Assembly: GCF_032586235.1 (NCBI RefSeq) | Contig: NZ_JAWHTD010000058.1 | Coordinates: 1-21,202, forward strand | Direction of reading: 5' to 3' | Length of the DNA: 21,202 nt | From: Aestuariicoccus sp032586235 | GTDB taxonomy: Bacteria; Pseudomonadota; Alphaproteobacteria; Rhodobacterales; Rhodobacteraceae | Shown here: positions 6,449 to 12,881 of the stretch, in pieces | Numbering within the stretch: position 1 is the first letter of the stretch | How the letters are laid out: each line of letters begins with the position of its first letter | Notes under the pieces: generated by a model | Databases searched by the model: none | What the model was told of the DNA's origin: nothing | The model's input: the letters and a program-made list of their open reading frames with translations, nothing else | Program-made: the position numbers and the translations under genes

Positions 6449-7276
6449 ATGACGTCCCACAGCAAAATTCGAACGCCCGCGTCCAACGCCCTCGACCTGG
6501 CCCTGGCCAAACGGGATCGCGCCACGCTGGACATGGTTCGCGCCGCCATTCAGCACCGGCAGATCCTGCTGGCCTTTCAACCGGTCGTGCAGACGCGCCG
6601 CCCCGACCATATCGCGTTTCACGAAGCGCTGATTCGCGTCATGGACGAAACCGGGCGGATCATCCCGGCCAAGGATTTCATCGACGCCATCGAAGAAACC
6701 GAAACCGGACGGATCCTGGATTGCATCGCGCTGGAAAAGGGGCTGGCGGAGCTTGCCCGCCAGCCGGGGCTGCGCCTGTCGATCAACATGTCGGCGCGCT
6801 CTATCGGGTACAAGAAATGGACGCGCGTCCTGCACCGCGCGCTCGACAGCGATCCGACGATCGGCGAACGGCTGATCCTCGAGATCACGGAAAGCTCTGC
6901 CATGCTGGTGCCCGAGCTGGTCTCGACTTTCATGTCCGAGCTGCAGCGCAAGGGGATTTCCTTTGCGCTGGACGATTTCGGCGCGGGCTATACCGCGCTG
7001 CGCCATTTCAAGCAGTTCACCTTTGACGTGCTCAAGATCGATGGTCAGTTCATCGAGGGGATCGCCGGCGACGCGGACAATCAGGTGATGGTCCGCGCGA
7101 TGGTGTCGATTGCGCAGCAATTCGACATGTTCACCGTCGCCGAAAGGGTCGAACGCGCCGAGGACGCCGAATGCCTGGCGCAGCTTGGCGCGGATTGCCT
7201 GCAGGGCTTTTATTTCGGCGCGCCGACGGTCAAGCCCTACTGGCGGTCGGGAGAGGATGAAAAGCAGTTCGCCTGA
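6449..7276 (+). CDS. Stand-alone EAL domain protein (c-di-GMP phosphodiesterase)
   Basis: Predicted to hydrolyse cyclic di-GMP to linear pGpG. The 275-residue protein is one EAL domain after a 35-residue N-terminal segment, with no GGDEF, transmembrane or obvious sensor domain, so it is cytosolic. Metal and catalytic motifs are present: E59-A-L with R63, N113 (SINMS), E145 (LEITES), D175-D176 (LDDFGAGY), K196 (DVLKID), E232/E235 and Q252 (LQGFYFG). The one deviation is R233, where the E-G-V-E loop normally has Gly (here AERVE). Most residues needed for activity are intact, so I expect an active enzyme, but the R233 change deserves attention. The ATG at 6449 has GGAG some 12 bp upstream. It is divergent from rpsD, with no operon partner. 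Confidence 0.88.
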   Translation: MTSHSKIRTPASNALDLALAKRDRATLDMVRAAIQHRQILLAFQPVVQTRRPDHIAFHEALIRVMDETGRIIPAKDFIDAIEETETGRILDCIALEKGLAELARQPGLRLSINMSARSIGYKKWTRVLHRALDSDPTIGERLILEITESSAMLVPELVSTFMSELQRKGISFALDDFGAGYTALRHFKQFTFDVLKIDGQFIEGIAGDADNQVMVRAMVSIAQQFDMFTVAERVERAEDAECLAQLGADCLQGFYFGAPTVKPYWRSGEDEKQFA

Positions 7277-7357
7277 TCCAGGCGCGACAGACCCCGATTC
7301 GGGCGCCCGCCCTGCCGCAAAGCCCGCCGATTGCCGTGAGTGCAGCTTGCGGGGTCA

Positions 7358-7373
7358 ATTTGTGATCACAAAT
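7358..7373. promoter_or_regulatory. Palindromic operator candidate, copy 1
   Basis: ATTTGTGATCACAAAT is a perfect 16-bp palindrome. Its 14-bp core recurs exactly at 7400-7413 with centres 41 bp apart, about four helical turns, so two dimers would sit on the same DNA face. The pattern (GT...AC near the centre, AT-rich flanks) is reminiscent of GntR-type operators, but the family is not established. Confidence 0.65.
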
Positions 7374-7399
7374 GCGCGTCAAGACGCCCGCTGACCGAA

Positions 7400-7413
7400 T
7401 TTGTGATCACAAA
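7400..7413. promoter_or_regulatory. Palindromic operator candidate, copy 2
   Basis: TTTGTGATCACAAA is a perfect 14-bp palindrome identical to the core of copy 1. It lies 168 bp upstream of phaA and 124 bp downstream of the EAL gene. Confidence 0.65.
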
Positions 7414-7580
7414 ATTCACTCATCCCCGAGAAATCACGCCGATTCCGGCCCTGAGACACCCTGTCCGATTTTGCACCTGCGGCATTTGTTTTAAGCACGC
7501 GCGCAATTGTGGGGTGGAGCGCGGCCCGGATCGCGCTGTATGCTCGCACGAAACGGACAGGATCATCGGAGGATACCAGA

Positions 7581-8753
7581 ATGACCAATGTCGTAATCGT
7601 AAGCGCCGCGCGCACTGCCGTGGGCAGCTTTGGCGGCTCTTTCGCCAACACCCCCGCGCATGACCTCGGCGCTGCCGTGCTGGAGGCCGTGGTGGCGCGC
7701 GCCGGAGTGGACAAGGGCGAGATCAGTGAGACGATCCTCGGCCAGGTCCTGACCGCCGCGCAGGGCCAGAACCCGGCCCGCCAGGCGCATGTGAACGCTG
7801 GCCTGCCGATCGAATCGGCGGCCTGGGGCATCAACCAGGTCTGCGGCTCGGGTCTGCGGGCCGTGGCGCTTGGCGCGCAGCACATCCAGCTGGGCGATGC
7901 CGATATCGTCGCCGCCGGCGGCCAGGAGAACATGACCCTCAGCCCCCACGCCGCAAACCTGCGCGCCGGGCACAAAATGGGCGACATGAAATACATCGAC
8001 ACGATGATCCGCGACGGTCTCTGGGATGCCTTCAACGGCTACCACATGGGCCAGACCGCCGAGAACGTTGCCGAAAAGTGGCAGATCAGCCGCGAGATGC
8101 AGGATGAATTCGCTGTGGCCAGCCAGAACAAGGCCGAGGCCGCGCAGAAGGCTGGCAAGTTCGACGACGAGGTGATCCCCTTCATCGTCAAGACCCGCAA
8201 GGGCGACATCGTGGTCGACAAGGACGAATACATCCGCCACGGCGCGACGATGGAGGCGATGCAGAAGCTGCGTCCGGCCTTCACCAAGGACGGGTCCGTG
8301 ACCGCGGCCAACGCCTCGGGCCTGAACGACGGCGCGGCGGGCGTGCTGCTGATGTCGGCCGAAAACGCCGAGAAGCGCGGGATCGAACCGCTGGCGCGGA
8401 TCGCCAGCTATGCCACCGCCGGGCTCGACCCGTCGATCATGGGCGTCGGCCCGATCCACGCCTCGCGCAAGGCGCTGGCCAAGGCCGGCTGGAAGGTCGA
8501 GGACCTGGACCTCGTGGAGGCGAACGAAGCCTTCGCCGCGCAGGCCTGCGCGGTGAACAAGGACATGGGCTGGGACCCGGCCATCGTGAACGTGAACGGC
8601 GGCGCCATCGCCATCGGCCACCCGATCGGCGCCTCGGGCGCGCGGGTTCTCAACACGCTGCTCTTCGAGATGAAGCGCCGCGGCGCCAAGAAGGGTCTGG
8701 CGACGCTCTGCATCGGTGGCGGCATGGGTGTCGCGCTCTGCGTCGAGCGCTGA
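7581..8753 (+). CDS. phaA: Acetyl-CoA acetyltransferase (beta-ketothiolase)
   Basis: Condenses two acetyl-CoA to acetoacetyl-CoA, the first step of polyhydroxybutyrate synthesis, and can run in reverse. It has 390 residues, the normal thiolase length. The acyl-accepting Cys88 is in NQVCGSGLRAV. The second active-site block is GGAIAIGHPIGASG with His347, and the proton-exchanging Cys377 is in CIGGGMG. The start at 7581 is supported by GGAGG 8 bp upstream and by MTNVVIVSAARTAVGSF, the usual thiolase opening. phaB follows after 117 bp in the same direction, and no terminator with a T-tract separates them, so they are probably co-transcribed. No phaC synthase is in the window. The paired palindromes upstream may control it. 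Confidence 0.95.
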   Translation: MTNVVIVSAARTAVGSFGGSFANTPAHDLGAAVLEAVVARAGVDKGEISETILGQVLTAAQGQNPARQAHVNAGLPIESAAWGINQVCGSGLRAVALGAQHIQLGDADIVAAGGQENMTLSPHAANLRAGHKMGDMKYIDTMIRDGLWDAFNGYHMGQTAENVAEKWQISREMQDEFAVASQNKAEAAQKAGKFDDEVIPFIVKTRKGDIVVDKDEYIRHGATMEAMQKLRPAFTKDGSVTAANASGLNDGAAGVLLMSAENAEKRGIEPLARIASYATAGLDPSIMGVGPIHASRKALAKAGWKVEDLDLVEANEAFAAQACAVNKDMGWDPAIVNVNGGAIAIGHPIGASGARVLNTLLFEMKRRGAKKGLATLCIGGGMGVALCVER

Positions 8754-8785
8754 TACGGCATTGCGCCGCCTGACGGCGTCGCCAC

Positions 8786-8834
8786 GGGCGGGGCGCTGCC
8801 CCCCGCACCCCCGGAGTATTTCGGCCAAGAAGAA
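8786..8834. repeat. GC-rich dispersed intergenic element of the Rhodobacteraceae type
   Basis: The sequence runs GGGCGGGGCGCTGCCCCCCG, then CACCCCCGGAGTATTT, then a GCCAAGAAGAAG-like end. I recognise this composite (G-run, CTGCCCC, CCCGGAGTATTT, CAAGA-GAAG) as a pattern seen repeatedly between genes in Rhodobacteraceae. The G-run and C-run can pair imperfectly as a hairpin. Only one copy lies in this window, so the repeat nature is from memory rather than seen here. Confidence 0.55.
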
Positions 8835-8870
8835 GGGTCGAAGAGACGAATTTATATGGAGGAACGAAAT

Positions 8871-9593
8871 ATGGGACGTGTTGCACTTGTGACCGGAGGG
8901 TCGCGCGGCATCGGTGAAGCGATTTCGAAAGCGCTGAAGGCGGAGGGCTATGAGGTCGCCGCCACCTATGCCGGCAACGACGAGAAGGCCGCGGCCTTTA
9001 CCGAAGCCACGGGCATCAAGACCTACAAGTGGAACGTGGCCGATTACGAGGCCAGCAAGGCGGGCATCGCGCAGGTCGAGGCCGACTTGGGCCCGATCGA
9101 CGTCGTGGTGGCCAACGCGGGTATCACCCGCGACGCGCCCTTCCACAAGATGACGCCGGAGCAGTGGAAAGAGGTGATCGACACCAACCTGACCGGCGTC
9201 TTCAACACTATCCATCCGGTCTGGCCCGGCATGCGCGAGCGCAAGTTCGGCCGCATCATCGTGATCAGCTCGATCAACGGGCAGAAGGGCCAGTTCGCGC
9301 AGGTCAACTATGCCGCGACCAAGGCGGGCGATCTGGGCATCGTCAAGAGCCTGGCGCAGGAAGGCGCGCGCGCGGGCATCACCGCGAATGCGATCTGCCC
9401 CGGCTATATCGCGACCGAGATGGTCATGGCCGTGCCGGAGAAGGTGCGCGAATCGATCATCGGCCAGATCCCCGCGGGACGTCTGGGCGAGCCCGAGGAA
9501 ATCGCGCGCTGCGTGACTTTCCTGGCCTCGGACGACGCGGGCTTTATCAACGGCTCGACGATCTCGGCCAACGGCGCGCAGTTCTTCGTGTAA
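8871..9593 (+). CDS. phaB: Acetoacetyl-CoA reductase (SDR family)
   Basis: Reduces acetoacetyl-CoA to (R)-3-hydroxybutyryl-CoA with NADPH, the second step of polyhydroxybutyrate synthesis. The 240-residue protein is a classical short-chain dehydrogenase. The nucleotide-binding loop is TGGSRGIGEA near residue 8, and the NAG motif lies in VVVANAGITRD. Catalytic Ser is in VISSINGQKGQF, and Tyr/Lys are in VNYAATKAG. The segment GYIATEMVMAVPEKV is typical of PhaB. I chose the ATG at 8871 because GGAGG at 8858-8862 is 8 bp upstream; an in-frame ATG at 8856 lies on top of that site. It is downstream of phaA and closed by a strong terminator. Confidence 0.95.
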   Translation: MGRVALVTGGSRGIGEAISKALKAEGYEVAATYAGNDEKAAAFTEATGIKTYKWNVADYEASKAGIAQVEADLGPIDVVVANAGITRDAPFHKMTPEQWKEVIDTNLTGVFNTIHPVWPGMRERKFGRIIVISSINGQKGQFAQVNYAATKAGDLGIVKSLAQEGARAGITANAICPGYIATEMVMAVPEKVRESIIGQIPAGRLGEPEEIARCVTFLASDDAGFINGSTISANGAQFFV

Positions 9594-9622
9594 GCGCACC
9601 CTCGCAGGCTTTGCGCAATTAT

Positions 9623-9653
9623 GCGCCCCGGTGGACCGCCGGGGCGCTTTTTT
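9623..9653 (+). terminator. Rho-independent terminator of the phaAB unit
   Basis: GCGCCCCGG (9623-9631) pairs perfectly with CCGGGGCGC (9639-9647) over a 7-base loop. TTTTTT follows at 9648-9653. Confidence 0.93.
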
Positions 9654-9667
9654 GTGCGTATACGCAC
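9654..9667. promoter_or_regulatory. 14-bp perfect palindrome upstream of the dioxygenase/hydrolase unit
   Basis: GTGCGTATACGCAC is self-complementary. It begins directly after the T-run of the phaAB terminator and 79 bp before the next start codon. It is a candidate operator; the binding protein is unknown. Confidence 0.45.
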
Positions 9668-9701
9668 CGATGTCGCGCGGCCTTGGGTGGTTTCCTGCAC
9701 A

Positions 9702-9724
9702 GACGCAAAGGCTATATCTGCGTC
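9702..9724. promoter_or_regulatory. Inverted repeat just upstream of the dioxygenase gene
   Basis: GACGCA (9702-9707) and TGCGTC (9719-9724) are perfect complements separated by 11 bases that include CTATATC, a possible -10 element. It ends 8 bp before the AAGGAG ribosome binding site. A repressor bound here would cover the promoter. Confidence 0.45.
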
Positions 9725-9745
9725 AACATATCAAGGAGCGACATC

Positions 9746-10672
9746 ATGATCACCCAGATCAACGGCTTGCATCACGTCACCTCACTGGCCAGCGGGGCGC
9801 AGAGCAACAACGATTTCTTCACAAAGACACTAGGGCTGCGCCGGGTCAAGAAGACCGTCAATTTCGACGCGCCCGATGTCTATCATCTGTATTACGGCGA
9901 CGAGGCGGGCACACCGGGCACGGTGATGACCTATTTCCCCTTTCCCGGCGCGCGGCGCGGTAGGGCGGGCGCGGGCGAGGTGGCGACGACCGCCTTTGCC
10001 GTGCCCGAGGGCGCCCTGCCCTTCTGGGAGAAGCGCCTGTCGGGGCTGGGCGTGCCGGGGCTGGAACGTCAGGAGCGATTCGGCGAGGCCCGCCTGATGT
10101 TCCGCGGCCCCGATGGCGACGGCTTTGCCCTGGTCGAGGCCGAGGATGGTCGCGCCCCGTGGGTGAGCGACGATGTTCCGGCCGACGTGGCCATTCGCGG
10201 GTTTCACAGCGCCGACATGCGGCTGCGCGAGAACGGCGCCAACGCCGAACTGCTGCGCTTCATGGGGTATGAGGCCGAGGGCCAACAGGGCAACGTGACC
10301 CGCTTTCGCAAGCCCGGCGGCAACGAGGCGCAGGTGATCGACATCAGCCATGTCGACGCGCCCTTCGCCGATCAGGGCGCAGGCAGCGTGCATCACATCG
10401 CCTTTTCGGTCGATGACCGGGCAGCGCAGCTCGAGGTGCGCAAGCAGTTGATGGACACCGGCTATCAGGTGACGCCGGTGATCGACCGGGATTATTTCTG
10501 GGCGATCTATTTCCGCACCCCCGGCGGCATTCTGTTCGAGGTGGCCACCAACGAGCCCGGGTTCGACCGCGACGAAGACACCGCGCATCTGGGCGAGGCG
10601 CTCAAGCTGCCGACACAGCACGAACACCTGCGCGCGAGACTGGAACAACTGCTGGAGCCGATCCATGACTGA
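9746..10672 (+). CDS. Ring-cleaving dioxygenase, MhqO type (glyoxalase superfamily)
   Basis: This 308-residue protein has two vicinal-oxygen-chelate halves, like Bacillus MhqO, an extradiol-type dioxygenase induced by quinones and hydroquinones. Metal ligands are visible. The first half opens INGLHHVTS (His9/His10). The second half has GSVHHIAFSV (His216/His217), and the closing Glu265 lies in GILFEVATNEPGF. The start at 9746 follows AAGGAG by 7 bp. The stop overlaps the next gene by 8 bp, so the two are co-translated. In Bacillus and Staphylococcus, mhqO and mhqD are likewise partners under a MarR-type repressor; no MarR gene is adjacent here, but two inverted repeats lie just upstream. The physiological substrate is inferred (catechol/hydroquinone-like), not shown. 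Confidence 0.88.
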   Translation: MITQINGLHHVTSLASGAQSNNDFFTKTLGLRRVKKTVNFDAPDVYHLYYGDEAGTPGTVMTYFPFPGARRGRAGAGEVATTAFAVPEGALPFWEKRLSGLGVPGLERQERFGEARLMFRGPDGDGFALVEAEDGRAPWVSDDVPADVAIRGFHSADMRLRENGANAELLRFMGYEAEGQQGNVTRFRKPGGNEAQVIDISHVDAPFADQGAGSVHHIAFSVDDRAAQLEVRKQLMDTGYQVTPVIDRDYFWAIYFRTPGGILFEVATNEPGFDRDEDTAHLGEALKLPTQHEHLRARLEQLLEPIHD

Positions 10673-11264
10673 CTATGTGTTCGCCGAAACCAAGGGTGCG
10701 GAGGGCGCGCCGCTGGTCTTCACCTTCCACGGCACCGGAGGGTCGGAGCGGCAGTTTCACGACTTTCCCGGGCAGATTATCCCGGGCGCGCATGTGATCT
10801 CGCCGCGCGGCGACGTGTCGGAACACGGGGCGCTGCGCTATTTCCGCCGCGCCGCCGAGGGCGTCTATGACATGGAGGATCAGGCGCGGCGCAGCGCGGC
10901 GATGGCCGGTTTTCTGCGCGACGCCAAGGCGCGTGTCGGGGCCAGCCGGGTGATCGGGCTGGGCTATTCCAACGGGGCCAACATCATGGCCGCTGTCGCC
11001 TTCGAGCATCCGGAAATCTTTACCGACATGGCGCTGATGCATCCGCTGATCCCATGGACGCCCGGGCCGCAGCCGGGGCTGGCGGGCACGCGCATCCTGA
11101 TGACGGCGGGCGAGCGCGATCCGATCTGCCCCGCCCCGCTCAGCCGCCAGCTGGCCGGGTATTTCGAAGCGCAGGGGGCCGAGCTGACGCAGACCTGGCA
11201 CCACGGCGGGCACGAAATCGCCCAGACCGAGGTCGACGCGCTGGCGCGGTTCCTTGCCAGCTGA
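10665..11264 (+). CDS. Alpha/beta hydrolase, phospholipase/carboxylesterase MhqD type
   Basis: This is a 199-residue single-domain serine hydrolase. Key elements are the oxyanion segment VFTFHGTGG (18-26) and the nucleophile elbow G-Y-S-N-G with Ser102. The acid Asp152 is in TAGERDPICP, and His183 lies in HHGGHEI. It resembles MhqD/YodD, the esterase partner of MhqO in quinone resistance. The ATG at 10665 lies within the end of the dioxygenase gene (8-bp overlap), which supports a shared function such as handling ring-cleavage products or esters. The natural substrate is unknown. A GC-rich hairpin ends the unit downstream. Confidence 0.9.
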   Translation: MTDYVFAETKGAEGAPLVFTFHGTGGSERQFHDFPGQIIPGAHVISPRGDVSEHGALRYFRRAAEGVYDMEDQARRSAAMAGFLRDAKARVGASRVIGLGYSNGANIMAAVAFEHPEIFTDMALMHPLIPWTPGPQPGLAGTRILMTAGERDPICPAPLSRQLAGYFEAQGAELTQTWHHGGHEIAQTEVDALARFLAS

Positions 11265-11295
11265 CGGCAGCGCCAGATCATTGAAATACAAAAGG

Positions 11296-11330
11296 AAACA
11301 CCCCCGCAGCCATTCGGTTCGGGGGCGTTT
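11296..11330. terminator. Hairpin between the hydrolase gene and the 37-codon minus-strand gene
   Basis: AAACACCCCCG (11296-11306) pairs with CGGGGGCGTTT (11320-11330), 11 bp with one G-T pair and a 13-base loop. T-tracts are short on both strands. It lies between converging genes and probably terminates both. Confidence 0.7.
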
Positions 11331-11368
11331 CACAAGGCGGATCAGACCATCGGGCCAAGGGCCTGCGG

Positions 11369-11482
11369 TCAGGACCTCCGCCTCAAGAGCATGCTCCACA
11401 GCGCGGCGGCGGCTTGGCCGCGGGCCTTATGCGCGGCGCGAAAGGCATCACGGGTGCGGGTGTCGGGATTGGTTTCGAACAT
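11369..11482 (-). CDS. Small protein of 37 residues, unrecognised
   Basis: The frame from ATG at 11482 to TGA at 11369 encodes 37 residues. It opens MFETNPDTRTRDAFRAAHKA and ends WSMLLRRRS. AAGGAG sits 6 bp upstream of the ATG, a better ribosome binding site than most genes in this window have. The first half is charged, the middle is a predicted amphipathic helix rich in Ala and Arg/Lys (RDAFRAAHKARGQAAAALWSML), and the end is basic. It could associate with membrane or nucleic acid. It is divergent from the LysR gene with 109 bp between the starts, and a hairpin lies downstream. I do not recognise a family, and its short length means chance cannot be excluded. Confidence 0.55.
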   Translation of the reverse strand: MFETNPDTRTRDAFRAAHKARGQAAAALWSMLLRRRS

Positions 11483-11572
11483 GGCGGGCTCCTTGGGGTC
11501 AGCGGATTTGAACTGTTACTGATATGCGCCCCCTGCCGCGTTTTCACAAACGAGACTTTTCAGCCCCTCAGA

Positions 11573-11585
11573 TAAGTTGTACTTA
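11573..11585. promoter_or_regulatory. Inverted repeat upstream of the LysR start, candidate autoregulatory site
   Basis: TAAGT-TGT-ACTTA is a perfect 5-bp inverted repeat ending 6 bp before the ATG at 11592. LysR regulators usually bind T-N11-A dyads in the divergent promoter and repress themselves. This position would block the LysR gene's own translation start or promoter. Confidence 0.4.
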
Positions 11586-11591
11586 ACTGAC

Positions 11592-12551
11592 ATGTCCGAT
11601 CGCCTGCCCCCGTTGACCGCCCTGCGCGCCTTTGAGGCCGCGGCGCGGCACATGTCCTTTGCCAAGGCGGCAGAGGAACTGAACGTCACCCCGGCCGCTT
11701 TGTCTTTCCAGATCAAGAACCTCGAGGAACATCTGGGCCAGCCGCTCTTTCGCCGGCTGAACCGCGCGGTCGAACTGACCGAGGCGGGGCGCACTCTTGC
11801 TCCCGGCGCCACCGACGGGTTCGAGCGTTTGACCCTGGCCTGGCGCGCCGCGCGGCGGTTGGGACAAAGCCGGGTGCTGAGCGTGACCGCCGGCCCGGCG
11901 TTCACCGCGAAATGGCTGGCCCCGCGGCTTTACGAGTTTGCCCAGGCCCATCCCGAGATCGAATTGCGCTTTGCCGCCAGCCTGCGGCAGATGGATTTCG
12001 ACCGCGACGAAGTCGACGTGGCGATTCGGTATGGCTATGGCCCCGACCCGGGGCTCTTTTCGCTGCCTCTGATGGAAGAGGCCATGATGCCGTTGATGAC
12101 GCCGGCGCTGGCAAACCGCTATCCGACGCCCGAAAGCCTGACGGATGCGCCGCTGCTCTTCGACGATTCGCTGACCTTTCTGAAGCCCCCGGCGGATTGG
12201 CAAACGTGGTTTCGGGCCTGCGGACTCACCCACCGGCCCGAGGCCGCGGCACGGTTTTCACAGGCCGATCACGCGCTCGATGCCACGCTCGCGGGGGGCG
12301 GCGTGGTGCTGACCCGCACGTCGCTGGCGGCGCAATATCTGGCAAAAGGCCAACTGGTGGCGCCGTTCGACGTGGGCCTGTCCAGCGATGCGCATTTCCG
12401 GTTCCTTTGCCCGAGCGGCACCGAAACCCGGCCGCACATCCAAGCGTTCCACGCCTGGCTGGCCACCGAAATCGCGAAGTATCCAGTCAATCTGGACGGC
12501 AAGAAAATCTTGCCTGTCAATGACTTGTCTCCGAACGGACAGGCCGGCTGA
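11592..12551 (+). CDS. LysR family transcriptional regulator, GcvA type
   Basis: This is a 319-residue activator/repressor with the N-terminal winged HTH at residues 5-63 (LPPLTALRAFEAAARHMSFA, then a recognition helix around TPAALSFQIKNLEEHLG and the wing LFRRLNRAVELTEAG). The PBP2-type effector domain follows (SVTAGPAFTAKWLAPRLYEF and DVAIRYGYGPDPGLFSLPLM). The RFAASLRQMDFDRDEVDVAIRYG block is characteristic of GcvA-like members. The ATG at 11592 is chosen; a TTG at 11577 would add five residues and neither has a clear ribosome binding site. By convention such regulators control the divergent neighbour, here only the 37-residue gene. The effector is unknown. Confidence 0.9.
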   Translation: MSDRLPPLTALRAFEAAARHMSFAKAAEELNVTPAALSFQIKNLEEHLGQPLFRRLNRAVELTEAGRTLAPGATDGFERLTLAWRAARRLGQSRVLSVTAGPAFTAKWLAPRLYEFAQAHPEIELRFAASLRQMDFDRDEVDVAIRYGYGPDPGLFSLPLMEEAMMPLMTPALANRYPTPESLTDAPLLFDDSLTFLKPPADWQTWFRACGLTHRPEAAARFSQADHALDATLAGGGVVLTRTSLAAQYLAKGQLVAPFDVGLSSDAHFRFLCPSGTETRPHIQAFHAWLATEIAKYPVNLDGKKILPVNDLSPNGQAG

Positions 12552-12598
12552 CCCTGTCGGCAACGGCCAGTCACAGGCCGCGCCGCAGGGTCGACCGG

Positions 12599-12775
12599 TC
12601 AGTGTACCGACTGTGCGGAAAGCCGGGTGATCTCTTCCTTGATCCTAAGCTTCTGTTTTTTCAGTTCTGCGACGTGCAAGTGGTCCGTTCCCGGACTGCG
12701 CTGCGCCTCTTCGACGGCGGTTTCCAGGGATTGGTGCTTTTTCTTCAGTTCCTGCAAGTGCGAACTCAAGCTCAT
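12599..12775 (-). CDS. YdcH family small protein (DUF465)
   Basis: This 58-residue, highly charged, mostly helical protein belongs to the YdcH/DUF465 family. It begins MSLSSHLQELKKKHQSLETA and ends with the basic segment ELKKQKLRIKEEITRL, the family hallmark: two antiparallel helices with Lys-Lys-x-Lys-Leu. The ATG at 12775 has AGGAGG 5 bp upstream, the strongest ribosome binding site in the window. Function of the family is not established. It converges on the LysR gene with 47 bp between the stops. Confidence 0.88.
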   Translation of the reverse strand: MSLSSHLQELKKKHQSLETAVEEAQRSPGTDHLHVAELKKQKLRIKEEITRLSAQSVH

Positions 12776-12881
12776 GTGGACCTCCTGTAGATGTCGTGGA
12801 TCTAGAGTGCAGCACATCGGAGCGGTTCTGTCACGCTGCAGGCGCGAAGGCCGATAACGAATGGTTACAGTTAGGGCGTTG

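Larger units (their letters stand above)
7277..7580. other. 304-bp intergenic region upstream of phaA
   Basis: No gene is supported here. The notable content is the pair of identical palindromes at 7358-7373 and 7400-7413, described separately. The 165 bp between them and phaA must hold the phaAB promoter; I could not pick a convincing -35/-10 pair. Confidence 0.5.

Noticed and set aside
7563..9599. A 678-codon open frame on the minus strand across phaA and phaB
   Set aside because: It is the antisense shadow of two well-supported genes, His/Arg/Gly-rich as expected for antisense of high-GC coding DNA.
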